Positions 8,963 through 16,211 of a stretch of 64,000 nucleotides of DNA are shown here, piece by piece. The stretch spans positions 1-64,000 of the forward strand of contig CALXBO010000002.1 of the NCBI GenBank assembly GCA_944386565.1, given 5' to 3'. The translations under genes and the position numbers were made by a program. Position 1 is the stretch's first letter, and each line of letters opens with the position of its first letter. The notes beneath the pieces are model-generated. The model worked only from the letters and a program-made list of their open reading frames with translations. It was not told the DNA's origin and searched no databases. The DNA comes from an uncultured Ruthenibacterium sp. GTDB taxonomy: Bacteria > Bacillota > Clostridia > Oscillospirales > Ruminococcaceae.

Positions 8963-9493
8963 ATGAGTCAGGAAAATGACGGCAAGGCCCGCTGGTATGT
9001 AGTTCATACCTATTCGGGCTATGAAAACAAAGTCGCGCAGAATCTTGCCACCATCGTGGAGAACCGCCGCCTGCAGGAATGGATCCACGAGATCAAGATC
9101 CCGACCGAGATCGTCAAAGAGGTCAAGGACGGGAAGGAGCGCGAGGTGGAGCGTAAGCTCTTCCCGGGCTATGTGCTCGTCAAGATGGTGATGACGGACG
9201 ACAGCTGGTACATTGTGCGCAACACGCGCGGTGTCACGGGGTTTGTCGGCTCATCCACCAAGCCGGTCCCGCTGAGCGACGAAGAAGTGCTCAGCCTCGG
9301 TGTGGACAAGCGCGAGGCCAGCGTCGATTACGGCGTGGGCGACAATATCCAGATCATCGACGGTCCTCTCGAGGGCTTCATCGGTGTTGTGGAGGAGATC
9401 GATCTTGCTTCGCAGAAAGTCAAGGTCAAGGTCTCGATGTTCGGGCGCGAGACGCCCGCAGAGCTTGGGTTTGCTCAGATCAAACCGCTCTGA
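8963..9493 (+). CDS. nusG: Transcription termination/antitermination factor NusG
   Basis: A 176-aa protein with the NGN domain (WYVVHTYSGYENKVAQNL, then FPGYVLVKMVMTDDSWYIVRNTRGVTGFVG) and a C-terminal KOW domain (VGDNIQIIDGPLEGFIGVVEEID). It binds RNA polymerase and links transcription elongation to Rho or to the ribosome. It lies 31 bases downstream of secE in the usual secE-nusG-rplKA order. Confidence 0.97.
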   Translation: MSQENDGKARWYVVHTYSGYENKVAQNLATIVENRRLQEWIHEIKIPTEIVKEVKDGKEREVERKLFPGYVLVKMVMTDDSWYIVRNTRGVTGFVGSSTKPVPLSDEEVLSLGVDKREASVDYGVGDNIQIIDGPLEGFIGVVEEIDLASQKVKVKVSMFGRETPAELGFAQIKPL

Positions 9494-9508
9494 CATGTTT
9501 TATTGCTG

Positions 9509-9530
9509 AAAACCGCACATTGCGGCTTTT
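9509..9530 (+). terminator. Short hairpin with T-tract after nusG (attenuator-like)
   Basis: AAAACCGCA, a CAT loop, then TGCGGCTTTT. The 5-bp GC stem is flanked by an A-run and a T-run, so it looks like a weak intrinsic terminator or pause site. It separates nusG from the rplK leader and could lower read-through into rplKA. Confidence 0.45.
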
Positions 9531-9534
9531 GGAA

Positions 9535-9563
9535 GAGTATGCGCCGCATACTCGTGGGAGGGC
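9535..9563 (+). promoter_or_regulatory. Probable ribosomal protein L1 binding site before rplK
   Basis: A perfect 8-bp hairpin (GAGTATGC, loop GCC, GCATACTC) is followed at once by GTGGGAGG (9554-9561). GGTGGGAG is part of the L1-binding region of bacterial 23S rRNA, and L1 is known to repress its own L11-L1 operon by binding an rRNA-like site in the mRNA. The assignment as an autoregulatory site is inferred from sequence resemblance and position. Confidence 0.6.
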
Positions 9564-9617
9564 TCCGGCACCCGGCCGGCTGCCCGCAACGAACCACAAT
9601 TTTTGGAGGTGCACAGT

Positions 9618-10043
9618 ATGGCTCAGAAGGTAGTGGGGTATATCAAGCTCCAGATCCCGGCCGGTAAAGCTACCCCGGCTCCCCCTGTTGGCCCGGCGCT
9701 CGGCCAGCACGGCGTGAACATCATGGCGTTCACGAAGGAATTCAACGAGCGTACGCAGAAGGACATCGGTTATCTTATCCCCGTTGTGATCACGGTTTAT
9801 GCTGACCGTTCGTTCAGCTTCATCACGAAGACGCCGCCTGCGGCTGTCCTCATCAAGAAGACGCTGGGCATTGAGAGCGGTTCCGGCGTTCCCAACAAGA
9901 CGAAAGTGGCGTCGATCACGCGCGCTCAGCTCGAGGAGATCGCCAAGACGAAAATGCCCGACCTGAACGCGGCCAGCCTTGACGCTGCCGTCAGCATGGT
10001 TGCGGGTACCTGCCGCAGCATGGGCGTTACGGTCACTGACTGA
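9618..10043 (+). CDS. rplK: 50S ribosomal protein L11
   Basis: A 141-aa ribosomal protein of the GTPase-associated centre. It has the N-terminal domain QVVGYIKLQ-like strand ([20 protein letters not shown]), [19 protein letters not shown], and a C-terminal rRNA-binding domain ending [10 protein letters not shown]. The ATG at 9618 follows GGAGGT by seven bases; five further codons are open upstream but lack a binding site. It is followed by rplA. Confidence 0.97.
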   Translation: MAQKVVGYIKLQIPAGKATPAPPVGPALGQHGVNIMAFTKEFNERTQKDIGYLIPVVITVYADRSFSFITKTPPAAVLIKKTLGIESGSGVPNKTKVASITRAQLEEIAKTKMPDLNAASLDAAVSMVAGTCRSMGVTVTD

Positions 10044-10055
10044 TCGCCCGCATTC

Positions 10056-10063
10056 GTGGGAGG
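10056..10063 (+). promoter_or_regulatory. Second GTGGGAGG motif, before rplA (possible L1 site)
   Basis: The octamer found before rplK recurs in the 53-base gap between rplK and rplA, about 33 bases before the rplA start codon. The surrounding hairpin is less clear than in the first copy. A second L1 contact or a pseudo-site are both possible. Confidence 0.4.
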
Positions 10064-10096
10064 AACTTTCCGATTTTACCACACAGGGAGGATACT

Positions 10097-10792
10097 ATGA
10101 AACAGGGTAAAAAATATGTCGACAGCAAGAAGCTGGTCGACCGTTCGAAACTGTACGACAGCAGCGAAGCCCTCGATCTGTGCTGCAAAACCGCCAAGGC
10201 GAAATTCGACGAGACGGTTGAGCTGCACGTTCGTCTGGGTGTCGACAGCCGTCACGCCGACCAGCAGGTCCGCGGCGCTGTTGTCCTGCCCAACGGCACC
10301 GGTAAGGACGTCCGCGTCGTTGCCATCGCCAAGGGCGATGCCGCCAAGGCGGCCGAGGCTGCCGGCGCTATGCTCGTCGGTGACGCCGATATCGTTGCGA
10401 AGATCCAGAACGAAGGCTTCATTGACTTCGATGTGCTCGTTACCACGCCTGACATGATGGGCATGGTCGGCCGTCTGGGTAAAATCCTTGGCCCGCGCGG
10501 CCTGATGCCGAACCCCAAGGCCGGTACGGTTACCCCCGACATCGGTCGTGCCGTTACCGAGGCGAAGGCCGGTAAGATCGAGTACCGTCTCGACAAGGCC
10601 AACATCATCCATGTGCCCATCGGCAAGGCTTCCTTCGGCGCTGAGAAGCTCGAAGAGAACCTGAAGACGGTCATGGAAGCCATCGTCAAGGCGAAGCCCG
10701 CCGCGGCGAAGGGCCAGTATATCAAGAGCGTTGTCGTGGCTTCCACGATGGGCCCTGGTATCAAGGTCTCCAGCCAGAAGTTCGGCGGCTGA
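10097..10792 (+). CDS. rplA: 50S ribosomal protein L1
   Basis: The 231-aa L1 protein of the ribosomal stalk. Conserved stretches include [27 protein letters not shown], the domain-II core [26 protein letters not shown] and the C-terminal [15 protein letters not shown] lies eight bases before the ATG. In many bacteria L1 also represses the rplK-rplA mRNA. The last 40 bases of this gene region are partly duplicated downstream. Confidence 0.97.
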   Translation: MKQGKKYVDSKKLVDRSKLYDSSEALDLCCKTAKAKFDETVELHVRLGVDSRHADQQVRGAVVLPNGTGKDVRVVAIAKGDAAKAAEAAGAMLVGDADIVAKIQNEGFIDFDVLVTTPDMMGMVGRLGKILGPRGLMPNPKAGTVTPDIGRAVTEAKAGKIEYRLDKANIIHVPIGKASFGAEKLEENLKTVMEAIVKAKPAAAKGQYIKSVVVASTMGPGIKVSSQKFGG

Positions 10793-10943
10793 GTTTTTGA
10801 ACACTGAGACGCAGCAGGAACGGAGACGTTCCTCACGCAGCGAAAGCGCTGCGTGGCATGCTCCGCTGGTGTTTTGCCCGAGGCAAAACACCGGACGCTG
10901 CGCTATCAAGGTCTCCAGCCGGAAGCTCGGCGGACGAGTTTTT
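10759..10943 (+). repeat. Duplicated rplA 3' end flanking a cluster of perfect hairpins
   Basis: Bases 10759-10798, the last codons and stop of rplA plus its T-run, recur at 10904-10943 with 36 of 40 positions identical. In the copy the TGA has become CGA, and the distance (145) is not a multiple of three, so it is not translated as L1. Between the copies lie three perfect hairpins: GGAACG/CGTTCC (10817-10832), a 9-bp stem CACGCAGCG/CGCTGCGTG (10834-10855) and an 11-bp stem GGTGTTTTGCC/GGCAAAACACC (10868-10892). The block looks like a small palindromic intergenic element, possibly acquired with a duplication of the gene end. Confidence 0.75.
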
Positions 10944-10963
10944 TCTGAATCATCAGAAGATAC

Positions 10964-10993
10964 TTGACAAACGCACGTTTCACGTGCTATACT
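10964..10993 (+). promoter_or_regulatory. Strong promoter for rplJ-rplL
   Basis: TTGACA (10964-10969), an 18-base spacer and TATACT (10988-10993). It lies just after the duplicated rplA end and starts the L10 leader transcript. Confidence 0.85.
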
Positions 10994-10999
10994 TTATAA

Positions 11000-11129
11000 G
11001 CTGTTTTAAAGACAGCAGGTGCTATGCGTAAGGGCTTTGTCCCGCCTGCCGAGAAACGTGCAAAAGAACCTGAAGGAACCTTTGGTTTTTTGAGCCTCTT
11101 TCTCGCGGGAGAAAGAGGCTTTTCGTTTT
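11000..11129 (+). ncRNA. Ribosomal protein L10 leader with terminator
   Basis: The 5' leader before rplJ contains the structured core typical of L10 leaders (around ACAGCAGGTGCTATGCGTAAG and GTCCCGCCTGCC). It ends in a strong intrinsic terminator with an 11-bp stem GCCTCTTTCTC/GAGAAAGAGGC (11094-11104 with 11109-11119) followed by TTTTCGTTTTG. L10, alone or as the L10(L12)4 complex, binds such leaders to repress its own operon; here the terminator suggests control by attenuation. Confidence 0.82.
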
Positions 11130-11176
11130 GCGCCTTTGTCTTGAAGCAAGTTTACAAGCAAACGAGGTGAAACAAA

Positions 11177-11686
11177 TTGCCCAGTCAGAAGATTTTGAGC
11201 GAGAAGCAGGCTTATGTTGCTGCTCTGCATGAGAAGATCAAGGCGTCCGTTGCGGGCGTGGTGGTCGACTACAAGGGCATCAATGTGGCTGACGACACGA
11301 AGCTCCGCAAGGAACTGCGTGAGGCCGGCGTTGAGTACGCCGTCGTCAAGAACACGATGCTGCGTCTGGCTCTGAAGGACACGGGTCTGGAGGATATGAG
11401 CAGCGTGCTCGAGGGCGCTACGGCGCTCGCCATCTCCACGGACGACCCCATCGCTCCTGCGCGCATCCTCAACAAGTATGCTGAGGCCTCCAAAGGCAAG
11501 TTCTCCCTGAAGAGCGGCTATATGGACGGCAGCGTGCTGGACGAGGCCAGCCTGAATGCTATCGCGAAACTGCCCGACTACAAGGGTATGCTGTCCATGT
11601 TCGCCGGCGCGCTCACCAGCACGCTCAGCGGCCTGGCCGTTGCGATGCAGGCTTACGTCGACAAGCAGGAAGAGCCTGCCGCGTAA
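11177..11686 (+). CDS. rplJ: 50S ribosomal protein L10
   Basis: The 169-aa stalk base protein that binds L7/L12 dimers through its C-terminal helix. Family stretches are SEKQAYVAALHEKIKASVAGVVVDYKGI, the KNTMLRLAL segment and PARILNKYAE. Translation starts at TTG (PSQKILSEK follows), with GAGGTG at eight bases; no ATG in frame fits. It forms the L10 operon with rplL 54 bases downstream. Confidence 0.96.
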   Translation: MPSQKILSEKQAYVAALHEKIKASVAGVVVDYKGINVADDTKLRKELREAGVEYAVVKNTMLRLALKDTGLEDMSSVLEGATALAISTDDPIAPARILNKYAEASKGKFSLKSGYMDGSVLDEASLNAIAKLPDYKGMLSMFAGALTSTLSGLAVAMQAYVDKQEEPAA

Positions 11687-11740
11687 TCCCCGTCTTATCA
11701 TTCTTTCAACAACAATCAACCAATATTGGAGGTATTTATC

Positions 11741-12109
11741 ATGGCTTCTGAGAAGATCACTGCCATCCTTGACGAGATCAAGGGTCTGTCCATCCTCGAG
11801 CTGAAAGAGCTCATCGACACCTACTGCGAAGAGTTCGGCGTTTCCGCTGTTGCGGCTGCCGCTCCCGCCGCTGCCGCTGCTCCCGCTGCGGAAGAGAAGA
11901 CCGAGTTTGACGTTGTGCTGGCTGACGTCGGCGCCAACAAGATGGCCGTCATCAAGGCTGTCAAGGAAGTCACCGGTCTGGGCCTGAAGGAAGCGAAAGC
12001 TCTCGTCGACGGCGCTCCCAAGACGCTGAAAGAGGCTGCTTCCAAGGCGGACGCCGAGGACATGAAGAAGAAGCTGGAAGAAGTCGGCGCGAAGATCGAG
12101 CTGAAGTAA
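11741..12109 (+). CDS. rplL: 50S ribosomal protein L7/L12
   Basis: A 122-aa stalk protein that contacts translation factors. It has the N-terminal dimerisation helix ([21 protein letters not shown]), the alanine-rich hinge ([14 protein letters not shown]), and the C-terminal domain ([32 protein letters not shown]). The ATG at 11741 follows GGAGG by eight bases. A terminator follows directly. Confidence 0.98.
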   Translation: MASEKITAILDEIKGLSILELKELIDTYCEEFGVSAVAAAAPAAAAAPAAEEKTEFDVVLADVGANKMAVIKAVKEVTGLGLKEAKALVDGAPKTLKEAASKADAEDMKKKLEEVGAKIELK

Positions 12110-12122
12110 TTTCTGCTTTTCC

Positions 12123-12157
12123 AAAAAGCCGGAGGATTTTCCTCCGGCTTTTTCTTT
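12123..12157 (+). terminator. Terminator of the rplJL operon
   Basis: AAAAAGCCGGAGG, an ATTTT loop and CCTCCGGCTTTTTCTTTTT. An 8-bp GC-rich stem with flanking A and T runs. Confidence 0.95.
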
Positions 12158-12182
12158 TTGTCCGCCGCGTCCGTATTGGAAT

Positions 12183-12211
12183 TTGACGCAATTTGTGATA
12201 TAGTTTATCTG
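12183..12211 (+). promoter_or_regulatory. Possible promoter of the GGDEF/EAL-like gene
   Basis: TTGACG (12183-12188), a 17-base spacer and TATCTG (12206-12211), ending about 30 bases before the gene's GTG start. The -10 box is a weak match. Confidence 0.5.
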
Positions 12212-12242
12212 TATCAGTTTGCGGACAGAGAGGAGATGCACC

Positions 12243-14207
12243 GTGTTGTCACAATTTTGGTTTGGCTTTGCGGCCGCGGCGGTGCTCATTTGCGTGTGTG
12301 TAGGAGCGCTGTTCCAAAAGGGACTGCGTACAATAAAAGGATTTTGGATGCGGGGAGCGCTCTGGTCGGCGCTTGTCTTTTGTGTTGCGCAGACGGCTGC
12401 CGCCTGGGTGGTCGAATCCGGAGCGGCGGCCGGCTGGGTCGTTCCGGTGCTGTCGGCGTGTTCTTTCGCCCTGGCGCCGTTCCCGGCTGTCTGCCTGGTG
12501 ATGAGCGATGCAAGCCGTGTGCGTGATACATGGTGGAAGGAGAGAAAACTCTCGCTGTTCCTGCCGGTTCCGGCACTTGTGTCCGCGCTTGCCTGTGCAG
12601 GCTGTCTGATCTGGAGCCTGACAGGTGCGGAAAGCGAGTTCCCGGCTGAGATCCTGCGCATCGTCAGCACCGCAGTCACGATTTTATACGCTGCGGCGGC
12701 GCTTGTGACGTCGGCGCCGGTGCTTCGCGAGCACTTTCTCCGTGTACCGCGGAAGGAAGAGGCAGCGGGCATCCTGTGCGCTGTCTGCGTGATCGCGGGC
12801 GCAGTGTTTGCCCTTTGCACTCCGGCCGGAACGGCAGCACTTGCGCTCGGAACTGTCTGTGGCGCGGCGATCCTGTTCGGTGTCGGAGCGCCGCCGACGT
12901 TGTATGACGACCGCGTGACGAGAATCTATTCCCGCGCGGCGTTTGAGCAGGTCGTCCGTACTTATTTTGAGGAAAATCGTCCGTTCACCTGCACGGCTGT
13001 CGTGATCCCGCAGCTTGCACTGCTGGAATCGGCGAGCGGAGAGAAGCGGGGCGGCGAGCTTCTGCGGGATGTGAGTTCCTGCCTCCGCAAGGCTGCACGG
13101 CGCAGCGCGGTCTACCGCGTGGATGACGCGGTGTTCGTGATTGTTGACAAGGGCTTTGAACGCCGTGAGCAGATGATGGCCCAGCTGGAGACGCGGTTTG
13201 AGCAACCGTGGAAAACGTTCGGGCGGATGGAGATCCGCTTCGTCAAGCTGTACGCACCGCAGGACTGCACGGATGCGGCGGGGCTTCTCCGCGTGCTGAA
13301 GGAGCTGTCCGGGCGTGCGGCAAAGGCGGGAAGCCCGATGCTTCTGTCGTGCGACGACGCCATGCAGGCTGTCACAGCGCGGCGCAAGGCAGTTGCGGCG
13401 GCGTTTGCCGCGGCGGTGGCCGACGATTCGTTTGAAGTCGTGTTTCAGCCGGTGTATACCCCGCGTGTGCATCAGGTGACGGCAGCCAAAGCATATGCGC
13501 GCCTGACGCACGACGAGCTCGGAGAGATCACAGACGAAGAACTCCGGTTTGCCGCGCGGGAACTGCACGAGGAACTCCGGTTCGGCACGATGATGTTCGA
13601 GCGGGCCTGCGGAGCGCTCCGGAGTGAAAATGTATTTTCAACCTGTGTAGAGGAAATCTGTTTTGCACTGACGCCGCGCCAGTGGATGCGCAGCGGACTG
13701 GCCGATGAGTTGGCCGCGATCGCCCGAAAGTACGAACTCGATCTGAAGCGCTTTGTCTTTGAAGCGCCGGAAGAATGCATCCGCGAGGAGGGCAGCGAGT
13801 TCTTTGTCAATACCGACCGCCTGTTTGCGTTCGGTTCGCGCTATGCGCTCGGTGGTTTCGGAACGTCGGAGTGCAATCTGGTCCGTCTTTTGTCGCTGGA
13901 TGTCAGAACGATCAAGCTGGACAAAGAGCTCGTCTGGGCATACTGCCGCGGAGAAACAACGGTTCCCGATTATCTCGCGCCGCTGTTTGCCTCCAAGGGC
14001 AAACGTCTGATCGCGGAGGGCATTGAGACGAAGCGCCATGCGGACGCGATGACCAAGCTGGGCTGCACGAGCCTTCAGGGCTATTATTATGCGAGACCCA
14101 TGCCGGCGTCCGATCTCGTCGCTTATGTTTCGTCCGCCACCAGCGCGTGGGAGCACTTTGTGCGTGAACACGAAGAACATTCCGAGTCCGAACCGGACGG
14201 TAAATAA
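12243..14207 (+). CDS. Membrane protein with degenerate GGDEF and EAL domains
   Basis: A 654-aa protein with about seven hydrophobic segments (residues 1-225), a GGDEF-like region and a C-terminal EAL-like domain. The GGDEF signature position reads RVDDAVF, so cyclase activity is unlikely. In the EAL domain the catalytic EAL is replaced by AKAYARL (Lys416 where the metal-binding Glu is expected) and DDFGTG by GGFGTS, whereas IKLDK, AEGIET and LGCTSLQGYYYARPMP are kept. The fold is clear but the metal site is not, so it may be a c-di-GMP receptor or a nucleotide-independent regulator rather than a phosphodiesterase. GTG at 12243 is chosen because GAGGAG precedes it by seven bases. Confidence 0.85.
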   Translation: MLSQFWFGFAAAAVLICVCVGALFQKGLRTIKGFWMRGALWSALVFCVAQTAAAWVVESGAAAGWVVPVLSACSFALAPFPAVCLVMSDASRVRDTWWKERKLSLFLPVPALVSALACAGCLIWSLTGAESEFPAEILRIVSTAVTILYAAAALVTSAPVLREHFLRVPRKEEAAGILCAVCVIAGAVFALCTPAGTAALALGTVCGAAILFGVGAPPTLYDDRVTRIYSRAAFEQVVRTYFEENRPFTCTAVVIPQLALLESASGEKRGGELLRDVSSCLRKAARRSAVYRVDDAVFVIVDKGFERREQMMAQLETRFEQPWKTFGRMEIRFVKLYAPQDCTDAAGLLRVLKELSGRAAKAGSPMLLSCDDAMQAVTARRKAVAAAFAAAVADDSFEVVFQPVYTPRVHQVTAAKAYARLTHDELGEITDEELRFAARELHEELRFGTMMFERACGALRSENVFSTCVEEICFALTPRQWMRSGLADELAAIARKYELDLKRFVFEAPEECIREEGSEFFVNTDRLFAFGSRYALGGFGTSECNLVRLLSLDVRTIKLDKELVWAYCRGETTVPDYLAPLFASKGKRLIAEGIETKRHADAMTKLGCTSLQGYYYARPMPASDLVAYVSSATSAWEHFVREHEEHSESEPDGK

Positions 14208-14216
14208 ACACGATGA

Positions 14217-14247
14217 AGCACACCTGTTGCGACGGGTGTGCTTTTTT
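14217..14247 (+). terminator. Terminator of the GGDEF/EAL-like gene
   Basis: AGCACACC and GGTGTGCT (14217-14224 with 14235-14242) form a stem followed by TTTTTTATT. The repressor's operator region begins directly after it. Confidence 0.88.
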
Positions 14248-14300
14248 ATTGACAAATGTAGATGAATTTCATTGACAAATGTAAATGAATGGCGTATGAT
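14248..14300 (+). promoter_or_regulatory. Promoter with tandem operator-like repeats before the BlaI-like gene
   Basis: Two 20-base direct repeats (14248-14267 and 14271-14290) differ at one base and share ATTGACAAATGTA; they are spaced 23 bases start to start. The second supplies the -35 box TTGACA (14272-14277), which has a 17-base spacer to TATGAT (14295-14300). BlaI/MecI/CopY repressors bind TACA/TGTA-type sites, and TGTA is present in each copy. The repeats are therefore the natural candidates for autoregulation. Confidence 0.75.
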
Positions 14301-14329
14301 ATAAATGTCGACAAAAGGGGGATTCGTTT

Positions 14330-14728
14330 ATGACCATTCAGGAAAAACTGCCGGAGGCTGAGCTCGACGTCATGCTCAGTCTGTGGAAGGATACGCAGCC
14401 GGTGCGCACGGCGCGTATCTGGGAAGATCTCCGGCAGGATCACGACTGGACGTTGTCCACCGTAAAAGCTCTGCTCACGAGGCTGGCGGACAAGGGGTGG
14501 GTGGATGTGACGCGGGAGGGCCGCTTTACATTGTACCGTGCAGCGGTTTCCGAAGAGGAGTACCGCAGGCGCGAGACGGGCGGTCTGCTGCGGCGCTATT
14601 TCGACAATTCACCCAAGAAACTCATTGCGGCGCTGGTGCAGGAGAGCGAGCTGTCCGGTGAGGATATCGCCGAGTTGGAAGAACTGATCCGAAAGGCGAG
14701 GGAAGAAAATGGTGATCCGAAACTTTGA
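14330..14728 (+). CDS. BlaI/MecI/CopY-family transcriptional repressor
   Basis: A 132-aa repressor with the N-terminal winged helix of the BlaI family (LPEAELDVMLSLWKD, then TLSTVKALLTRLADKGWVDVTREGRFTLY) and a helical C-terminal dimerisation part. In known systems a membrane M56 protease, BlaR1 or MecR1, causes loss of the repressor when it senses antibiotic. The same order is seen here: the repressor overlaps an M56 gene by 20 bases. GGGGG lies eight bases before the ATG. No beta-lactamase gene is nearby, so the regulon is probably the locus itself and the EnvC-like gene. Confidence 0.92.
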   Translation: MTIQEKLPEAELDVMLSLWKDTQPVRTARIWEDLRQDHDWTLSTVKALLTRLADKGWVDVTREGRFTLYRAAVSEEEYRRRETGGLLRRYFDNSPKKLIAALVQESELSGEDIAELEELIRKAREENGDPKL

Positions 14729-16148
14729 AGCGGTCTTGGCTGTTACCCCGTGGCTGTGTGCGCTGATCGCCGTGTTGTTTGCAGTCCGGCGGATGTGCGA
14801 CGGCCGCGTTCGAGCCCGGACGTTCCGGGTAATCTGGTTCGTTGTTGCCGTGCGTGCGGCGCTGCCGGTGCAGTTCACACTGCCTCAGGCGCCCGCATCG
14901 TTCGACCTCCCCGAATGGGGGGACAAACCGGTCACGGTATTCCGCACGGCGTCCGGCGCTGCCGGTGAGGTGCTGCCGGTGACCGAAACGGCCGCGCCGG
15001 TTTCGCTCCACGCGGTGCTGGCGTTTGTGTGGGCGGCGGTCGCGGCCGGGTTGGCGCTTGTGTACGCGGTGCGCTGGCTGATGTTTGTCATCCGCCTGTA
15101 CCGCACCCGGTCGCCGATGCCGGGATATGTGAAAGTCTACACATCCCCGAAAGCAGATGTTCCGTTTGCATTCGGTTTGCTGCATCCGGCGGTATATCTG
15201 CCGGAAACTGCGGAACCGGACGACGTGCCGTATATTCTGGAACATGAGATGCGTCATATCCGCGCGGGAGACCTGTGGCTTCAGGCGGTGTTGCTCGCGG
15301 CGCAGTGTGTGCAGTGGTTCAATCCGCTCGTGCACATCATGGCACGAATGGCGCGCCGGGACATGGAACTGGCCTGTGACGAGGCCGTGCTGGAACACCG
15401 CGCGATGGCATACCGCATCCGCTACGCACAGACCGTTCTCAACGCAATGCGCACAGCAAGGCGGAAAACTCTTCTGGCCGCGCCCTTGTGCGGGCACAGG
15501 GCAAACAAAGTGCGCTGGAGAGAGATGTTCAATCTGAGCCGAAAGAAAAAGGCGGGCGCACTGGTTGCCGCGGCCTGCACGACCGTGCTTCTGGCGAGCC
15601 TGCTCATGGGATGCAATACGGCATCGGGGACAGAGCGGAGTGTGAGTGAGTCCGGGAGCGTTTCGCCGTACAGCGCACCGCTCGAGTTGGGCGCGCAGGA
15701 GGAAACGGAAGAATCTCCGCAATCGGCGCAGGCGGAGCAGATCACGGTTTCTGAGGAAACAAACGGTGAGGCAGCGGACGAGGTCTACTGGCCTGTACCG
15801 GATTACACTTATCTCGCGACGAGATTTATGCAAGGCGGTCACCGCGGTATCGAGATCTGCGCTCCGAGCGGTACAGCTATTTTTGCCGTTCAAGGTGGAA
15901 CGGTCACGTTCAGCGGCTATAACGATTCATTTGGAAACCACGTGGAGATTGACTGCGGGGATGGACTCGCGATGCTCTATGCACATTGCAGCGAATTGTA
16001 TGTGACGGAAGGACAGAGTGTCGCAACAGGAGATCTGATTGCCGCGGTGGGCGCTACGGGAATGGCTTCAGGGAATCAGTGCCATTTGGAGATGACTCGA
16101 GACGGAATACTGTTTGACCCGGGGGCGATCCTGACGCTCCCCGATTGA
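14709..16148 (+). CDS. BlaR1-like M56 membrane protease fused to a degenerate M23 domain
   Basis: A 479-aa protein with BlaR1-type topology: two helices in the first 50 residues, a third near 105-130, a zinc-protease loop with HEMRH (179-183) and ELACDEA, and a fourth helix at about 281-302 ending in the lipobox-like LLMGC. Instead of the penicillin-binding sensor of BlaR1, the external part is a LytM/M23 endopeptidase-like domain (about 360-479). Its zinc and catalytic residues are incomplete: His378 and His459 are present and YAH (His426) is kept, but the expected Asp is Glu382 and the first His of HLH is Gln457. I infer a sensor that binds wall peptides rather than an active hydrolase. GAGGGAAG precedes the ATG. 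Confidence 0.85.
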   Translation: MVIRNFEAVLAVTPWLCALIAVLFAVRRMCDGRVRARTFRVIWFVVAVRAALPVQFTLPQAPASFDLPEWGDKPVTVFRTASGAAGEVLPVTETAAPVSLHAVLAFVWAAVAAGLALVYAVRWLMFVIRLYRTRSPMPGYVKVYTSPKADVPFAFGLLHPAVYLPETAEPDDVPYILEHEMRHIRAGDLWLQAVLLAAQCVQWFNPLVHIMARMARRDMELACDEAVLEHRAMAYRIRYAQTVLNAMRTARRKTLLAAPLCGHRANKVRWREMFNLSRKKKAGALVAAACTTVLLASLLMGCNTASGTERSVSESGSVSPYSAPLELGAQEETEESPQSAQAEQITVSEETNGEAADEVYWPVPDYTYLATRFMQGGHRGIEICAPSGTAIFAVQGGTVTFSGYNDSFGNHVEIDCGDGLAMLYAHCSELYVTEGQSVATGDLIAAVGATGMASGNQCHLEMTRDGILFDPGAILTLPD

Positions 16149-16152
16149 GACG

Positions 16153-16181
16153 TTGATACACCTTTGATACAATTCTATGTT
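16153..16181 (+). promoter_or_regulatory. Possible internal promoter for the EnvC-like gene
   Basis: TTGATA (16153-16158), a 17-base spacer and TATGTT (16176-16181), just after the M56::M23 stop codon. It would let the EnvC-like gene be expressed apart from the repressor and sensor. Confidence 0.45.
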
Positions 16182-16211
16182 ATGATACTCCGCAAAAGCG
16201 GAGGGACGAGG

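Noticed and set aside
10904-10967. The copy of the rplA tail as a gene fragment that might still be translated
   Set aside because: It is out of frame with rplA, lies after the rplA stop codon and has no start signal of its own.
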